A stretch of DNA of 42,673 nt from a virus, in IMG/VR virus record IMGVR_UViG_3300031707_000049, positions 1-42,673 of that record; one strand, given 5' to 3'. The notes beneath the pieces were generated by a model, which was not told where the DNA came from, did no database searches, and saw only the letters and a list, made by a program, of their open reading frames with translations. Both the position numbers and the translations under genes were made by a program. Below are positions 13,584 to 22,588 of the stretch, piece by piece (position 1 is the stretch's first letter; each line of letters begins with the position of its first letter).

Positions 13584-13799
13584 ATGACGAAAATCGACAC
13601 CCTCACTAAACGCTCCCGGGACCTCCTACACAGCATCCAGTTCTCCCGCTTCGGACACCGATGCCCATGCTGCCACCTACCAACGCATTCTGTCAAGTGT
13701 TTACTCCGGGCATTGCTTCAAGACCTCGACGACGCACTCGCGGTAAAACCAACCGCTGAAAAACCAAAATCCCACAAAAATTCCGGAAAGGGTGAGTAG
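13584..13799 (+). CDS. 71-aa zinc-binding protein, function unknown
   Basis: Starts MTKIDTLTKRSRDLLHSIQF and has CPCCHLPTHSVKC, a compact four-ligand Cys/His motif. The C-terminus is Lys-rich. AAAGGAG lies 11 nt upstream of the ATG. It sits between the origin-like region and a structured non-coding stretch, at the end of the replication block. A regulatory role (for example in late-gene control) is only a guess from position. Confidence 0.6.
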   Translation: MTKIDTLTKRSRDLLHSIQFSRFGHRCPCCHLPTHSVKCLLRALLQDLDDALAVKPTAEKPKSHKNSGKGE

Positions 13800-13957
13800 G
13801 GGGATGGGCTCGGGCGGCTACCCCCCCTCCCCCGTCAAAATCCCCGGGCGGGTATGTACACGTGTCCCTGTGTGTAGGGGTGATGTGCCCCTAGATAGGC
13901 ATTCACACGCATGATGACGCGGTCCAAATGACGCTACGATCCGGCTGTGTGATCCGC

Positions 13958-14062
13958 GTCGTTGTAACTGATTGTGACACAACGACTTGAACCTGCTACC
14001 TGTTGGTCTTGTACCAAGGGGTCGCAGGTTCAGGCACTGCCAAAATGGCAGTGGGGTGCCTG
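13958..14062 (+). other. structured intergenic segment with three successive hairpins
   Basis: Within the 345-bp gene-free stretch 13800-14144 I see three hairpins in a row. The first is GTCGTTGT (13958-13965) with ACAACGAC (13979-13986). The second is TGAACCTGC (13988-13996) with GCAGGTTCA (14024-14032), enclosing TTGGT/ACCAA. The third is CAGGCA+CTGCCA (14031-14042) with TGGCAG (14046-14051) and TGCCTG (14057-14062). No U tract follows, so it is not a plain terminator. It could be a small RNA, a leader structure for the ASCH gene or a protein-binding site. It is not a tRNA. Confidence 0.5.
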
Positions 14063-14144
14063 TAAGTTGCACCAGGCGGGACGGACCGGGAAAGTGATTA
14101 GTTGAGGTTTGGTCTAGGTTTACGAAACGAAAGGGAAACTAACA

Positions 14145-14672
14145 ATGATGTGCCTGACGATCTGGCAGCCGTGGGCGGATTTGATTTGTCCGCCGATCGA
14201 GGGGATACCTGGGCTGGTTTTGCCGGGGCGGCTGCGGCTGCCGAAGGACATTGAAAATAGATCGTGGTTCACCGACTTTCGAGGAGACCTATTGATCCAC
14301 GCGGGGCGAACGGTTGACTGGGCTGCGAGGGTTCGATTTGGACTACGCCAGAATGAATTCGTCTCCGGGGCGATCATCGGGAAGGTCCTGCTGACGGGAT
14401 GTTCGAGGTACTCGACGAGTCCCTGGCATCAGGACGGTATGTTTGCGTGGCGCCTGGCGCGGCCTGAGCGGTTGCGGAATCCGGTCGAATGGAAAGGTCG
14501 GCGGGGGTTGTTTGAGGTGCCGGCCGCGGCGATCGGGGCGACGTGGGGGTCAGTCGTCGCGGGGCCGGCATGGGATGCAAACGGAAAGGAGGGATTGGAT
14601 GGATCAGATTTCCTTACGTTAGCTTTAGCTAATGAATGGGAAAAACTGGAACACACCCCAGATGATGTTTGA
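14145..14672 (+). CDS. ASCH-domain protein
   Basis: The 175-aa protein begins MMCLTIWQPWADLI and continues with IENRSWFTDFRGDLLIHAGR and GAIIGKVLLTGC, the hallmarks of an ASCH domain, a PUA-like fold that binds RNA or modified nucleosides. Several ASCH proteins have nuclease or amidohydrolase activity; which applies here is unknown. AAAGGG precedes the ATG. It is the last plus-strand gene before the convergence with the late operon, set apart from the replication genes by 345 bp, and may be transcribed separately. Confidence 0.78.
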   Translation: MMCLTIWQPWADLICPPIEGIPGLVLPGRLRLPKDIENRSWFTDFRGDLLIHAGRTVDWAARVRFGLRQNEFVSGAIIGKVLLTGCSRYSTSPWHQDGMFAWRLARPERLRNPVEWKGRRGLFEVPAAAIGATWGSVVAGPAWDANGKEGLDGSDFLTLALANEWEKLEHTPDDV

Positions 14673-14717
14673 TGAGGGGCCGATCTGAATTCGGCGGCCT
14701 CTGAATGAAAGTTAATC

Positions 14718-14734
14718 CACCGGCTCTGCCGGTG
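14718..14734 (+). terminator. hairpin after the ASCH gene
   Basis: CACCGGC and GCCGGTG form a 7-bp stem with loop TCT, 46 nt after the ASCH stop codon. No run of T follows, so it would be a weak intrinsic terminator or an RNA-stabilising end. Confidence 0.4.
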
Positions 14735-14990
14735 AGAATTCATTAGGCTCTGCCGTTCCATCGTGCGAGATGCGCACACAAGCGTTTAAGTTTACACGGA
14801 AAATATGATACGGAGCTAAGGCTGCAATGAAAGCGACACGAGAGCGTGTCTCACCACTCGTCGGGCCTGATGTCGCTGTGGCTAATACCGTGCGGACAGA
14901 CAAGGCGACCAAAGTCCGACTGATCCCGTCGGCGCGTTGGCATACACGGCCTCTTCCGATTCACCGGTTCACACGATGCTTCAATTGTTT

Positions 14991-15007
14991 GGCCCCTTTT
15001 AGGGGCC
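14991..15007. terminator. possible bidirectional terminator
   Basis: GGCCCC, loop TTTTA, GGGGCC. It lies between convergent transcription units. The flanks lack clear T tracts, so strength is doubtful. Confidence 0.35.
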
Positions 15008-15248
15008 GTCCTCATACCACGACAGTGATGGATTCGAGGGCGCGGCGAATGCCGGCGCTGGGATTTCCTAAACCGAGGAGTTCGGCGCGCGCCCAATGCG
15101 CCGGGGTGAGGCGGATCGAGCGGGCGACGAGGGGTTCGTCAGATAGTCGCGGGCGGCCCGAGCCAGGGCGGGGGCCGCGGCGGATCGCGGGCCGCTGTCG
15201 GATTTTTGGTATTCGTCGCCGGGGACGGGGACGGCGCCGGCGCGGACG

Positions 15249-15752
15249 TTACTCACGCCCTTCGGAGAGTGCGGCGAGAGCTCGCGCAGATAGGTCTGGG
15301 TTGTCAGCAGAGACGGGGATTTGCATCGAGATTGAACGAGACGACGAGACTGGACCAAACCCTGCGCGGTCGAGGAGCGCGCGGGCGGCTTCGAGGCGGA
15401 GGCGTAATTGAGGTGCAGGGCCGCGAACGATGCCAGAGGCTATGTTAATGAGGATCTCGACGGCTTGGGCGGAGGTCTCGACGAGCAGTTGCCGGGTGTT
15501 CTGAGGTCCTGCGAGGGCAAGCGTGGTGATGTGTTTCGAGACGGCGGCCTGCTTCTCTCGGCAGAGGTCGGCAAGATAGTTCTGGGCGAGTGTTGACATG
15601 AGTAGTTTTTCGAGGGTTGACTTTGAGTAGTGGTACTGTTTGCAGACGGTTTCACGTGGGATGCCCGTTGCGAGTGCGTTGAGGATTTCACTGTGGCGGG
15701 GTGAGAGTTTCTTTGGTTTCCAGGGTTTTGGGAGATAGGGATGTGGTTTCAC
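15249..15752 (-). CDS. HTH protein, possible small terminase
   Basis: The 167-aa protein has an N-terminal helix-turn-helix (about 18-50: LSPRHSEILNALATG, then ETVCKQYHYSKSTLEKLL). Long helices follow, with LRLRLEAARALLDRAGFGP, a wording I associate with DNA-binding small terminase-like phage proteins. It is the last gene of the late operon and overlaps the giant gene by 4 nt. Small terminases usually lie next to the large subunit, but the large one here is about 21 kb away, so the call is tentative. A late transcription regulator is the alternative. Confidence 0.5.
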   Translation of the reverse strand: MKPHPYLPKPWKPKKLSPRHSEILNALATGIPRETVCKQYHYSKSTLEKLLMSTLAQNYLADLCREKQAAVSKHITTLALAGPQNTRQLLVETSAQAVEILINIASGIVRGPAPQLRLRLEAARALLDRAGFGPVSSSRSISMQIPVSADNPDLSARALAALSEGRE

Positions 15753-18700
15753 TTGAGGGATTCCTGTAAAGCGCGGCGTTCGGCTTTGGTTGCGTGGACC
15801 TGAACGCGGACCTCTGGTGGGGTGAGTCCTGGGGTGAGTTTGGCGGCGTCAACGTATCGGTTTCGGAAGTCAGTGGCGGAATATGTGGGGTCGAGAGCGC
15901 CGGCGTTCTTGGCGGCATGGTACGCGTCAACCCATCCGGTGCCGGTTGTGGCGTCAGCGCCATTGAGCCGGATGTGTTTTCGGATGATGTCGCGGCACGC
16001 CTCGATGCCGGCGGCATGTTCACGCGTGACCTTGTCCATGATCTCCCGATACCGCTTCTCATCGCCCTGGTTCGAGAGGCGGACGAATCGTTTGAGGATG
16101 TTGCCGAGAACGGGGATATCGAGCGTCTGCTCGAACTCGGTCTGGGCGGCGGCCGTGTCAGACGCATTGAACCGATAGTACTGGCCGAACGAGTTGTTCA
16201 GCTCGTATTTGAGGAAATCCTTGACGGCATGTGTTTTGGCTTCGGTGCGAGCGTCAAGAGGTTCTGTGGGGGCGGCGAGTTTGGCTTTGACGGCGGCGGG
16301 CAGGTCGGCGGCGGCTTGGGTGGTCTCGGGGATGGCGAACCGGCCTCGGAACGCGTCGTAGACGTTGCCGGTCCGGAGATAGGTGGCGATGTCAGCGAGT
16401 AGTTTGATTGGCGGCGTGAGTTGAGATGTCGAGAGCGGGTTGATGCCCTCGACGGCGGAGGCCATGGCGCGTGTAGTATCCTGCTCGAATGTGGCGCGGA
16501 CGCAGGAGAACACGAATTGGCCGATGTAGTCCATGGGCATGAGTAAATAGACGGCTTTTCCGCCGATGGTCTCGGCGATGGGGATACAGTACCGATTGTC
16601 GGCGTCGTGCGAAGGGATTTTCTGGGAGACGCGCTGTACCCATGAACCCAGGAGACCGTGTATGCCGGCTGAGACGGCGAGTGCGGGAATCACGTTGAAG
16701 AGGGTGGTTTTCAGAAGGTAGTCCGATGGGTTCCTACGGGCGGCCCGGAGCGCGGCCCGGAAACCCTGCATCGCTGGGTTCTCGAACATCAGCAGCGAGT
16801 TCACGACCATGGTGAATTTGCCGTGAGCCTTGAAATCAGGACTGCCAGCGTCGCTTCGGACGCATTCGGCGATCTCCATCGGGGTGAGGTCGAGCCGGCC
16901 CGATTTGACGCCGGATTCCAAGTAGGAGAACCCGGCGATTTTGCTCCACCGTTCGACTACCTTGTTCATGCGAGACACGAACCGGGCTGGATTCAAGTGA
17001 CGGTAGAACGGCTCGATCTGTGTGGGATTATCGGCGAAATCGTTGAGCCGTTGCTCGACCTCGCTGTCCGCGGAAGACTGTTCCCGGCTGCGCCAAGCCC
17101 GGTCCACCAGTAGCATCCGGCGCAGGTACATGTTCCGTGTAAGTGGGGTCATCTTGTCGAATCCGCCGTCCAGAATCGCATCGGGCAGTGTGCGTGCGTA
17201 ATGGTAGGCGAGCCTGACAGGACCTGCGCGAGGCAGTTGTTTAAGATTTGCCTGCACGTCGCGCGGCAGGTTCCAGAGAGGAAACGCGGGATTGTACTCA
17301 GTCAGTATGGCTCTCCACGGTATGCCGGCGCCGTGAATCGCGCGGGCCGCTATATGAGCCTCGACGGGATTCCGCTCGTAGAAATCCTGGACCTGACGCG
17401 GCACGTATTTCCCTACGGGTTTGCCGTGGTCCATGTAGACCATAAGAGCTTGGTCACGGTCTGGGGGGTCCAGGAACTCGTTGTGGTCGTTTACCCAGCG
17501 GGTCTGGGCATCGGTAATCAGGTCGGCGTCAGCGTTCGTGCACAGAAATGCCTTCCCGTCGTTGCGGACCGCGGCCTGCATAAGCGAGAAGTCCTTGACC
17601 ACGGACGAAATGAAAGGGTTCTTGATGGCTTTGGTGGTGCCGTACTGTTGGTGAATCGCCGCGCCGACAGCGATCCCGTATCGGCTGTTGAGTTGCTCCT
17701 GTATCTGGAACGTGGCGTACATTTCGTTGTTCTCGATGTGCTGTTGCAGCTCGTCCGTGAGCAACGGGAACTCGGATTCCCGGAGCATCGGAAATACGTA
17801 GGTCTGCCGCCAGCGCCAGTACGAATCCGCCGCGGCTTGCACAGCCTGGAATTTCTCGTCGCCCAGCCGACTCCGCAACGCATCGAGCGTTTCCGTGGCG
17901 GCCTCGCCGGCGGCTACGGGCGACTCGATCCCGGCTCGTTCCGTGGCGGACCGGCGCAGACCCATATACACGCCAAGATCGTCCACGGTGCCGGTGCCTT
18001 TCAGGAGGGGACCAAGGACATGGGCGTCCAGGTCCCGGTGCGCGATCTCGTTTCGGCAATCGCTGTACGCGACCTCCTGCGTCCACAAGTACGGATCCAG
18101 CTCCGGGGGCGTGCCGGGTTTGATGGCCCGTTTCAGCGGCCCGCGCTCTTCCCACAGCATCCGTTCCGCTGTCTGATAGGCGGTGCGGATCATATCCCCG
18201 ATGCGCCGTAGCGCCGGTTGTGGGGATGCTGGCTCCTGGCCGCGCGCAACCATGTCGTAATACTGCTGGACCCGCTCCTCGGGCGTGGGCGGTTCGCCGG
18301 ACGGCGGTAGATTCGGCTGCACGGGCGGCTCTGGCGGGGGCGGAGGACCCTCAGCGCCGGGCAACGGCGCCTGACCAGGCGGCGGACCGGCACTGGCAAC
18401 CCGGTCGAAGTGGTCGCCCACGGCGGCGCCGAACCGATCAACGAGCTCCTTGCGAATGTCTGGATCGGTCATGTCCTGACTGTGGCCTTGGTCGCGCACC
18501 TGCCGGAGATAGTCCTCGACGTTCTCGTGGACGGCATACTCGGGCGGTTCGGCTCGCTCCTTGCGCCACAGGCGGTTCACATCTTCCGGAGCGCGTCCCA
18601 ATTGCTCGTGACGCGACCGAATGTCGGTCCCAGACCTGGTAACGATGTCCGCAAGGTCGCCAATATTATGGAGGTACTCCAAACCGCGCTGCGATTGACT

Positions 18701-21700
18701 GGATATTGAACCATCTTCATACGAAACAAAAATCCGATGACCACCAACCTGCCGAGCGAGATTTCGTAGCATATTTCCCGTTTGTGGGAGAGCGGTAGGC
18801 CGCAGATCCCCAGGCATAAGTTCCGTGCCCATGACAACATGTCCGGGTCCCGAGGTGATAACTACTGGAATACCGTCCGTGACGATGTGTTTGGCTGCTA
18901 CGGCAATATCATCAGATGACTTGATTAACAGTCCCAATGGTCCTTGGTCAAAATGGCGCAACGGATCTTCAGGCGTGTCTACAGGCAATGGACGTTTTGA
19001 GAAATTCCCCTGTGGGTCAATGAAACCGAACTCCCCGTGGTCGATGATGATGCCGCCAAGAACCCTTACAGGTGGGGGCAACTGGGCGTTTGGGCTGGCA
19101 AGGAGATCCCGCAGGATCACGTGCATATCCAGATCATCAGGAGTGCAGGCGACGTCACCGCCGGGATGGTTGTGAATCCAGTATATGCTGTCCGCACCGA
19201 GAGATTGCGCCCTGGCTCGAATCTCGGATACTTGGCGAATTGTCAGAGGTTGACCAGGTACTCGCGTAAGTCCTGCAACGCGCGAGGTTACAGCTTCGTG
19301 CCTAACACAGATTCCGTTTTTGCAATAGACGAATCGCCCAGTCTCGAATCTCGGGTCCCGCCAGATTTGAGCCAAGGCCGCAACATCTTCTGGGAGTGCC
19401 GCGTTATGGCCTTTGATATCGATATAGCCTCGCGTGGCGAAGTCGCGTACAGAGGAGATGATTCGCCGTACGGCGCCGCCGGTTCGATTATTGCCACCAT
19501 AAGTCCCGCCTCGCGCGCTTTCTGGTTCTCGCGCTTCTGACGCGTACGTTTTAACGATCTCTCGTACCGCTTTTGCTGATTCATACGCGACCTCCTTATC
19601 CGTTAGATTGTACCCCGGTTCCTTGGTTTTGTCAAGCGGGGTTTGCAAATTCTCGCGAGATTCGCCGGGCGCTTGCGGTGCGTTACGCCGTGCCACCTCG
19701 GCATCTATAGCGGCCGCAATTCTCGCGTCCCCTTCCGCTTTGCTCTTGATACCGGCGAGGTTCACCTTCAGTTTATCTGCCAGACTTTCCCCTCTGAGTT
19801 GAGCTTCGGCTCGAATTGTCGCTGCCGTCACAAGTTCAGGGGGCGCGGACTGGTAACCCCGACTTGGTTCCGATGCTGCCGCAGGCTGAGCGGGGAGCGC
19901 TGCCCGAATCGCCTTGTCCGTCTCGGGCGCGATCTGTAGTCGGCCAAGGCCCCTGCCCGAAGTGAACTCCGAGCCGGGCTGCTGCGCAACCCGGCTCGCC
20001 ATGTCCATCCCTGGTTGCTCGGGCGTGATCTCTAAGCGTCCAGGGGCGCCGGGCTGCCGAATGGCCGGCGCAAACTCCGCGCCAGCTTGCGCGGCGATGT
20101 GGAGTTCTTCCGCCGCCGCGGTCACGGGATCCCGGGCTTCCGCGGCGAACAGGCCCGACCTATCCTGGAGCGCGTTCGCGAACGCCTGTATCCGTTGCCG
20201 GAATACCGCCGGTTTGTTCCCGTCCTGCAGAATCGAGTCCACGAACATCAGCGCCCCTGGAGATACCGACTGTTCAGATTTGCCCGTAAACACATCGCCT
20301 TGACCGAGAACGTTGCGCGCTTCTGCCGATGTGCGGATCTCCGGGTTCCGCGCAACGAACCGGACCGCCTCGGCCAGCGCCGGGCTGAAATCCGACTGCG
20401 GGAAATCTCGCCGGATCTTCAGAATCGGTATGATCGCCGATTCCAGGGAACGCCGAACCTGTTTCCGGTCCGCCCCGAGACGTTCGAGTGTATCCACGTC
20501 GAGCACCTGAGACAGTAGCGCGTTCTGCGCAAGCTCCTTGCCGCCCGCCGTGAGTTGGCCTTCCGGCGTGAAATACAACGGCGCGTTCTCCCGGCCCACT
20601 GCGGTCCGGAGACCATCCCGGAACTCACGGCCAGCGGACGGATCGTTTACTGCATCCCCAAACGATTTCTGTTCCAGGTCGAGCGTATCGAGGAGCCGCG
20701 TATCCACCAAGCGCGTCAGACCCGCCGCCACGCGCGCCGGACTCTGCATCGTCGTCGTTGTACGATTCCCGGCCTCCGCGAACCGCCGGGCCTCGGGGCT
20801 TGCCGGGTTCATGTCAACGACGCGGACCAGGACCGGCGCCCGCGCTTGGTCCACCTGGGCCGGGTCAATCCCAAACTGGCCTGCCCGCTCCTTGAGGGCG
20901 TCTCTGTACCATCCGTAATCGTTTCGGCCCGCTGCAACCTGCAACGTCATCACTCGGCCGTTGCCGTTCACCACGGTCCCATCCGGCGTCACTACGGGCG
21001 CGCCGTCCGCCGGCGATGCCGTATCTGATAGCCAGTATCGTGGCTCCTTGGCCGCCGCGTGCTCGAACACCCCCGCTTCCTCTTGGCTACCCGGCGCGTA
21101 CGACCGCGGTTGCAACCCCGTTTCCACGGTCTCGCCTTTGGGATACTCCGGGTTCGGCTGTATAGCGCCCGACCGCGCGCTGTGTGACGCCTGAACCTGG
21201 TCGAGGTCCATGAGGGCGTACCGGGCCGGGATCGGTTTCATGCCCGCCGCGGATATTGCCGTCGCTTTGCCCGCCGATATCGGCTCCACAGGTGCAACAT
21301 TTGCAATGTTTGCAATATTTGCGCGTTCTTCTGGTTGAATAACGGGCTGTGTCTCTGGCGAGACTGGTTCAAGTGGCGTAACAGGCCGTTCCGCTAACGC
21401 TGTTGGCCGTGGTTCAACGATCTGCGGTTCAGGCGGTAAAGGTGTTTCCAGAGGCGCGGGCGTCTCCTGGGGCATCGTAGAGGGCCCTGGTAGGCGGGCG
21501 GGGACCTCGCCAGGGCCAGTCGAGTAAGGAGGGTTCGGTGTCGCCGTACGAACCTCCCCGCCCGCGAACTCGGTTTTAGGAATCGTCTTGGTTTTGGCTC
21601 CGTGTAACGCGCCGAGGAAGCCGCCTAGCAGACCTCCCTGTAGAAGTGCGGCCATAGGGTCCGCTTCGGTTTCCGGGTGAAACAGTCTCTCTGCTTCGCC

Positions 21701-22588
21701 CGTGGCCACGTTCGTCCCTCCAAGTAACGCGCCGCTGGCAAGGCTGTTCGCCGCGATTCGGGCAATCGGGTTGGACAATGGCGCTGTGACTACCCGTCCG
21801 ATCGGTAGTTTCAATCCCAGCCCCAGCAACGCCGTATTCACGGCCGCGCCCGCCAGCGCCTTGGCCGTCGAATCGCCAGCATCGAGGTTGCGGTTCAACG
21901 ATTCTACCCCGGTCGTGGCCAGGCCTGCCGGCGTATTTACCAGCCATGCCCATAGCCCCATCAGCCCGCGCGCAACGGTCATCCCGGTCTTCGAGAGACT
22001 CAGGAGATCGGCAAGTTCCGTTACTTCCAGGTCTGGCCTATTCGGAGGAATAGGTGGCGGCGGTTCTGGAATGAGTCCGGACACCTTGTGCGCTAAATCC
22101 CACCATGCGAAGGCGGGTGTGTAGGCTGTCGTCGCCAGATCCTCGAGCGTCGCCTTGAACGTCGGTTCTCCCTCGGGCGTGAACACGCCGGGAGAGACGG
22201 GCGGGAACTCTTGCGTCGAGACCGGCGGTCCCGGTACCGCTGTCAACGCCGCGGTCAACGCTGGATTCGCCGGTGCAACCGGGGCGACTGGCGGCGCCTC
22301 TGGTGTGATCGGCGCGATGGGTTCACGTAACCCTGCCGGGGCCGTATTGGCGGCGTCCCACAGTCCGCCGGGGATCATCTTCCAGAAATCGTTCTCGGGG
22401 CTGACCCAGCCCACTTGATCGCCGATCAGACCCGGCGTGGCCTCGGCGGCGTTCAATACTCGGCCCGCGAGTCGCGAGATCAGGCCGGGCGGTTCGTACG
22501 GGGCAACCGGCTTGAAGTCGGCAAGAATCTGGGGTTCATATGGGGCAACCGGCTCAAAGTCGATCAGACGTTTTACGGTTCCGCCCAT
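15749..22588 (-). CDS. 2279-aa polyvalent virion protein
   Basis: This is the largest gene in the window. The N-terminus repeats DF(E/K)PVAPYEP and is proline-rich, followed by glycine-rich hydrophobic segments (about 235-330). A ddrB-ParB-like domain lies near 455-810 (YALMDLDQVQASH, NPEYP, VVNGNGRVMTLQ). A RadC/JAB-type metalloprotease-like domain lies near 1060-1180, with HNHPGGD and a downstream Asp. After a proline-rich linker near 1430 comes an LPD38-like region (NPAFPLWNLPRDVQ, near 1768). Two hydrophobic stretches lie near 1970-2030. Such combinations define the 'polyvalent proteins' of phages and conjugative elements, thought to be injected with the DNA and to protect it. Its place after internal virion proteins fits an ejected podovirus protein. 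Confidence 0.8.
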   Translation of the reverse strand: MGGTVKRLIDFEPVAPYEPQILADFKPVAPYEPPGLISRLAGRVLNAAEATPGLIGDQVGWVSPENDFWKMIPGGLWDAANTAPAGLREPIAPITPEAPPVAPVAPANPALTAALTAVPGPPVSTQEFPPVSPGVFTPEGEPTFKATLEDLATTAYTPAFAWWDLAHKVSGLIPEPPPPIPPNRPDLEVTELADLLSLSKTGMTVARGLMGLWAWLVNTPAGLATTGVESLNRNLDAGDSTAKALAGAAVNTALLGLGLKLPIGRVVTAPLSNPIARIAANSLASGALLGGTNVATGEAERLFHPETEADPMAALLQGGLLGGFLGALHGAKTKTIPKTEFAGGEVRTATPNPPYSTGPGEVPARLPGPSTMPQETPAPLETPLPPEPQIVEPRPTALAERPVTPLEPVSPETQPVIQPEERANIANIANVAPVEPISAGKATAISAAGMKPIPARYALMDLDQVQASHSARSGAIQPNPEYPKGETVETGLQPRSYAPGSQEEAGVFEHAAAKEPRYWLSDTASPADGAPVVTPDGTVVNGNGRVMTLQVAAGRNDYGWYRDALKERAGQFGIDPAQVDQARAPVLVRVVDMNPASPEARRFAEAGNRTTTTMQSPARVAAGLTRLVDTRLLDTLDLEQKSFGDAVNDPSAGREFRDGLRTAVGRENAPLYFTPEGQLTAGGKELAQNALLSQVLDVDTLERLGADRKQVRRSLESAIIPILKIRRDFPQSDFSPALAEAVRFVARNPEIRTSAEARNVLGQGDVFTGKSEQSVSPGALMFVDSILQDGNKPAVFRQRIQAFANALQDRSGLFAAEARDPVTAAAEELHIAAQAGAEFAPAIRQPGAPGRLEITPEQPGMDMASRVAQQPGSEFTSGRGLGRLQIAPETDKAIRAALPAQPAAASEPSRGYQSAPPELVTAATIRAEAQLRGESLADKLKVNLAGIKSKAEGDARIAAAIDAEVARRNAPQAPGESRENLQTPLDKTKEPGYNLTDKEVAYESAKAVREIVKTYASEAREPESARGGTYGGNNRTGGAVRRIISSVRDFATRGYIDIKGHNAALPEDVAALAQIWRDPRFETGRFVYCKNGICVRHEAVTSRVAGLTRVPGQPLTIRQVSEIRARAQSLGADSIYWIHNHPGGDVACTPDDLDMHVILRDLLASPNAQLPPPVRVLGGIIIDHGEFGFIDPQGNFSKRPLPVDTPEDPLRHFDQGPLGLLIKSSDDIAVAAKHIVTDGIPVVITSGPGHVVMGTELMPGDLRPTALPQTGNMLRNLARQVGGHRIFVSYEDGSISSQSQRGLEYLHNIGDLADIVTRSGTDIRSRHEQLGRAPEDVNRLWRKERAEPPEYAVHENVEDYLRQVRDQGHSQDMTDPDIRKELVDRFGAAVGDHFDRVASAGPPPGQAPLPGAEGPPPPPEPPVQPNLPPSGEPPTPEERVQQYYDMVARGQEPASPQPALRRIGDMIRTAYQTAERMLWEERGPLKRAIKPGTPPELDPYLWTQEVAYSDCRNEIAHRDLDAHVLGPLLKGTGTVDDLGVYMGLRRSATERAGIESPVAAGEAATETLDALRSRLGDEKFQAVQAAADSYWRWRQTYVFPMLRESEFPLLTDELQQHIENNEMYATFQIQEQLNSRYGIAVGAAIHQQYGTTKAIKNPFISSVVKDFSLMQAAVRNDGKAFLCTNADADLITDAQTRWVNDHNEFLDPPDRDQALMVYMDHGKPVGKYVPRQVQDFYERNPVEAHIAARAIHGAGIPWRAILTEYNPAFPLWNLPRDVQANLKQLPRAGPVRLAYHYARTLPDAILDGGFDKMTPLTRNMYLRRMLLVDRAWRSREQSSADSEVEQRLNDFADNPTQIEPFYRHLNPARFVSRMNKVVERWSKIAGFSYLESGVKSGRLDLTPMEIAECVRSDAGSPDFKAHGKFTMVVNSLLMFENPAMQGFRAALRAARRNPSDYLLKTTLFNVIPALAVSAGIHGLLGSWVQRVSQKIPSHDADNRYCIPIAETIGGKAVYLLMPMDYIGQFVFSCVRATFEQDTTRAMASAVEGINPLSTSQLTPPIKLLADIATYLRTGNVYDAFRGRFAIPETTQAAADLPAAVKAKLAAPTEPLDARTEAKTHAVKDFLKYELNNSFGQYYRFNASDTAAAQTEFEQTLDIPVLGNILKRFVRLSNQGDEKRYREIMDKVTREHAAGIEACRDIIRKHIRLNGADATTGTGWVDAYHAAKNAGALDPTYSATDFRNRYVDAAKLTPGLTPPEVRVQVHATKAERRALQESLK

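Larger units (their letters stand above)
14673..15248. other. 576-bp convergence region, no convincing gene
   Basis: This lies between the last plus-strand gene and the end of the minus-strand late operon. It holds hairpins at 14718-14734, 14835-14850 and 14991-15007. The plus-strand ORF from 14827 runs into the antisense of the next gene and has no recognisable content. I see no other gene here. Confidence 0.6.

Noticed and set aside
13988-14040. tRNA-like sequence (TGAACCTGC ... GCAGGTTCA)
   Set aside because: The anticodon stem and U33 do not fit in any register, and no acceptor stem closes the molecule; it is a plain nested hairpin.
14827-15411. 194-codon plus-strand ORF
   Set aside because: Its second half is antisense to the HTH gene, composition is Arg-rich low-complexity and no domain is visible.
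17201-18211. 336-codon plus-strand ORF
   Set aside because: Antisense to the giant polyvalent gene, with no ribosome site or domain.
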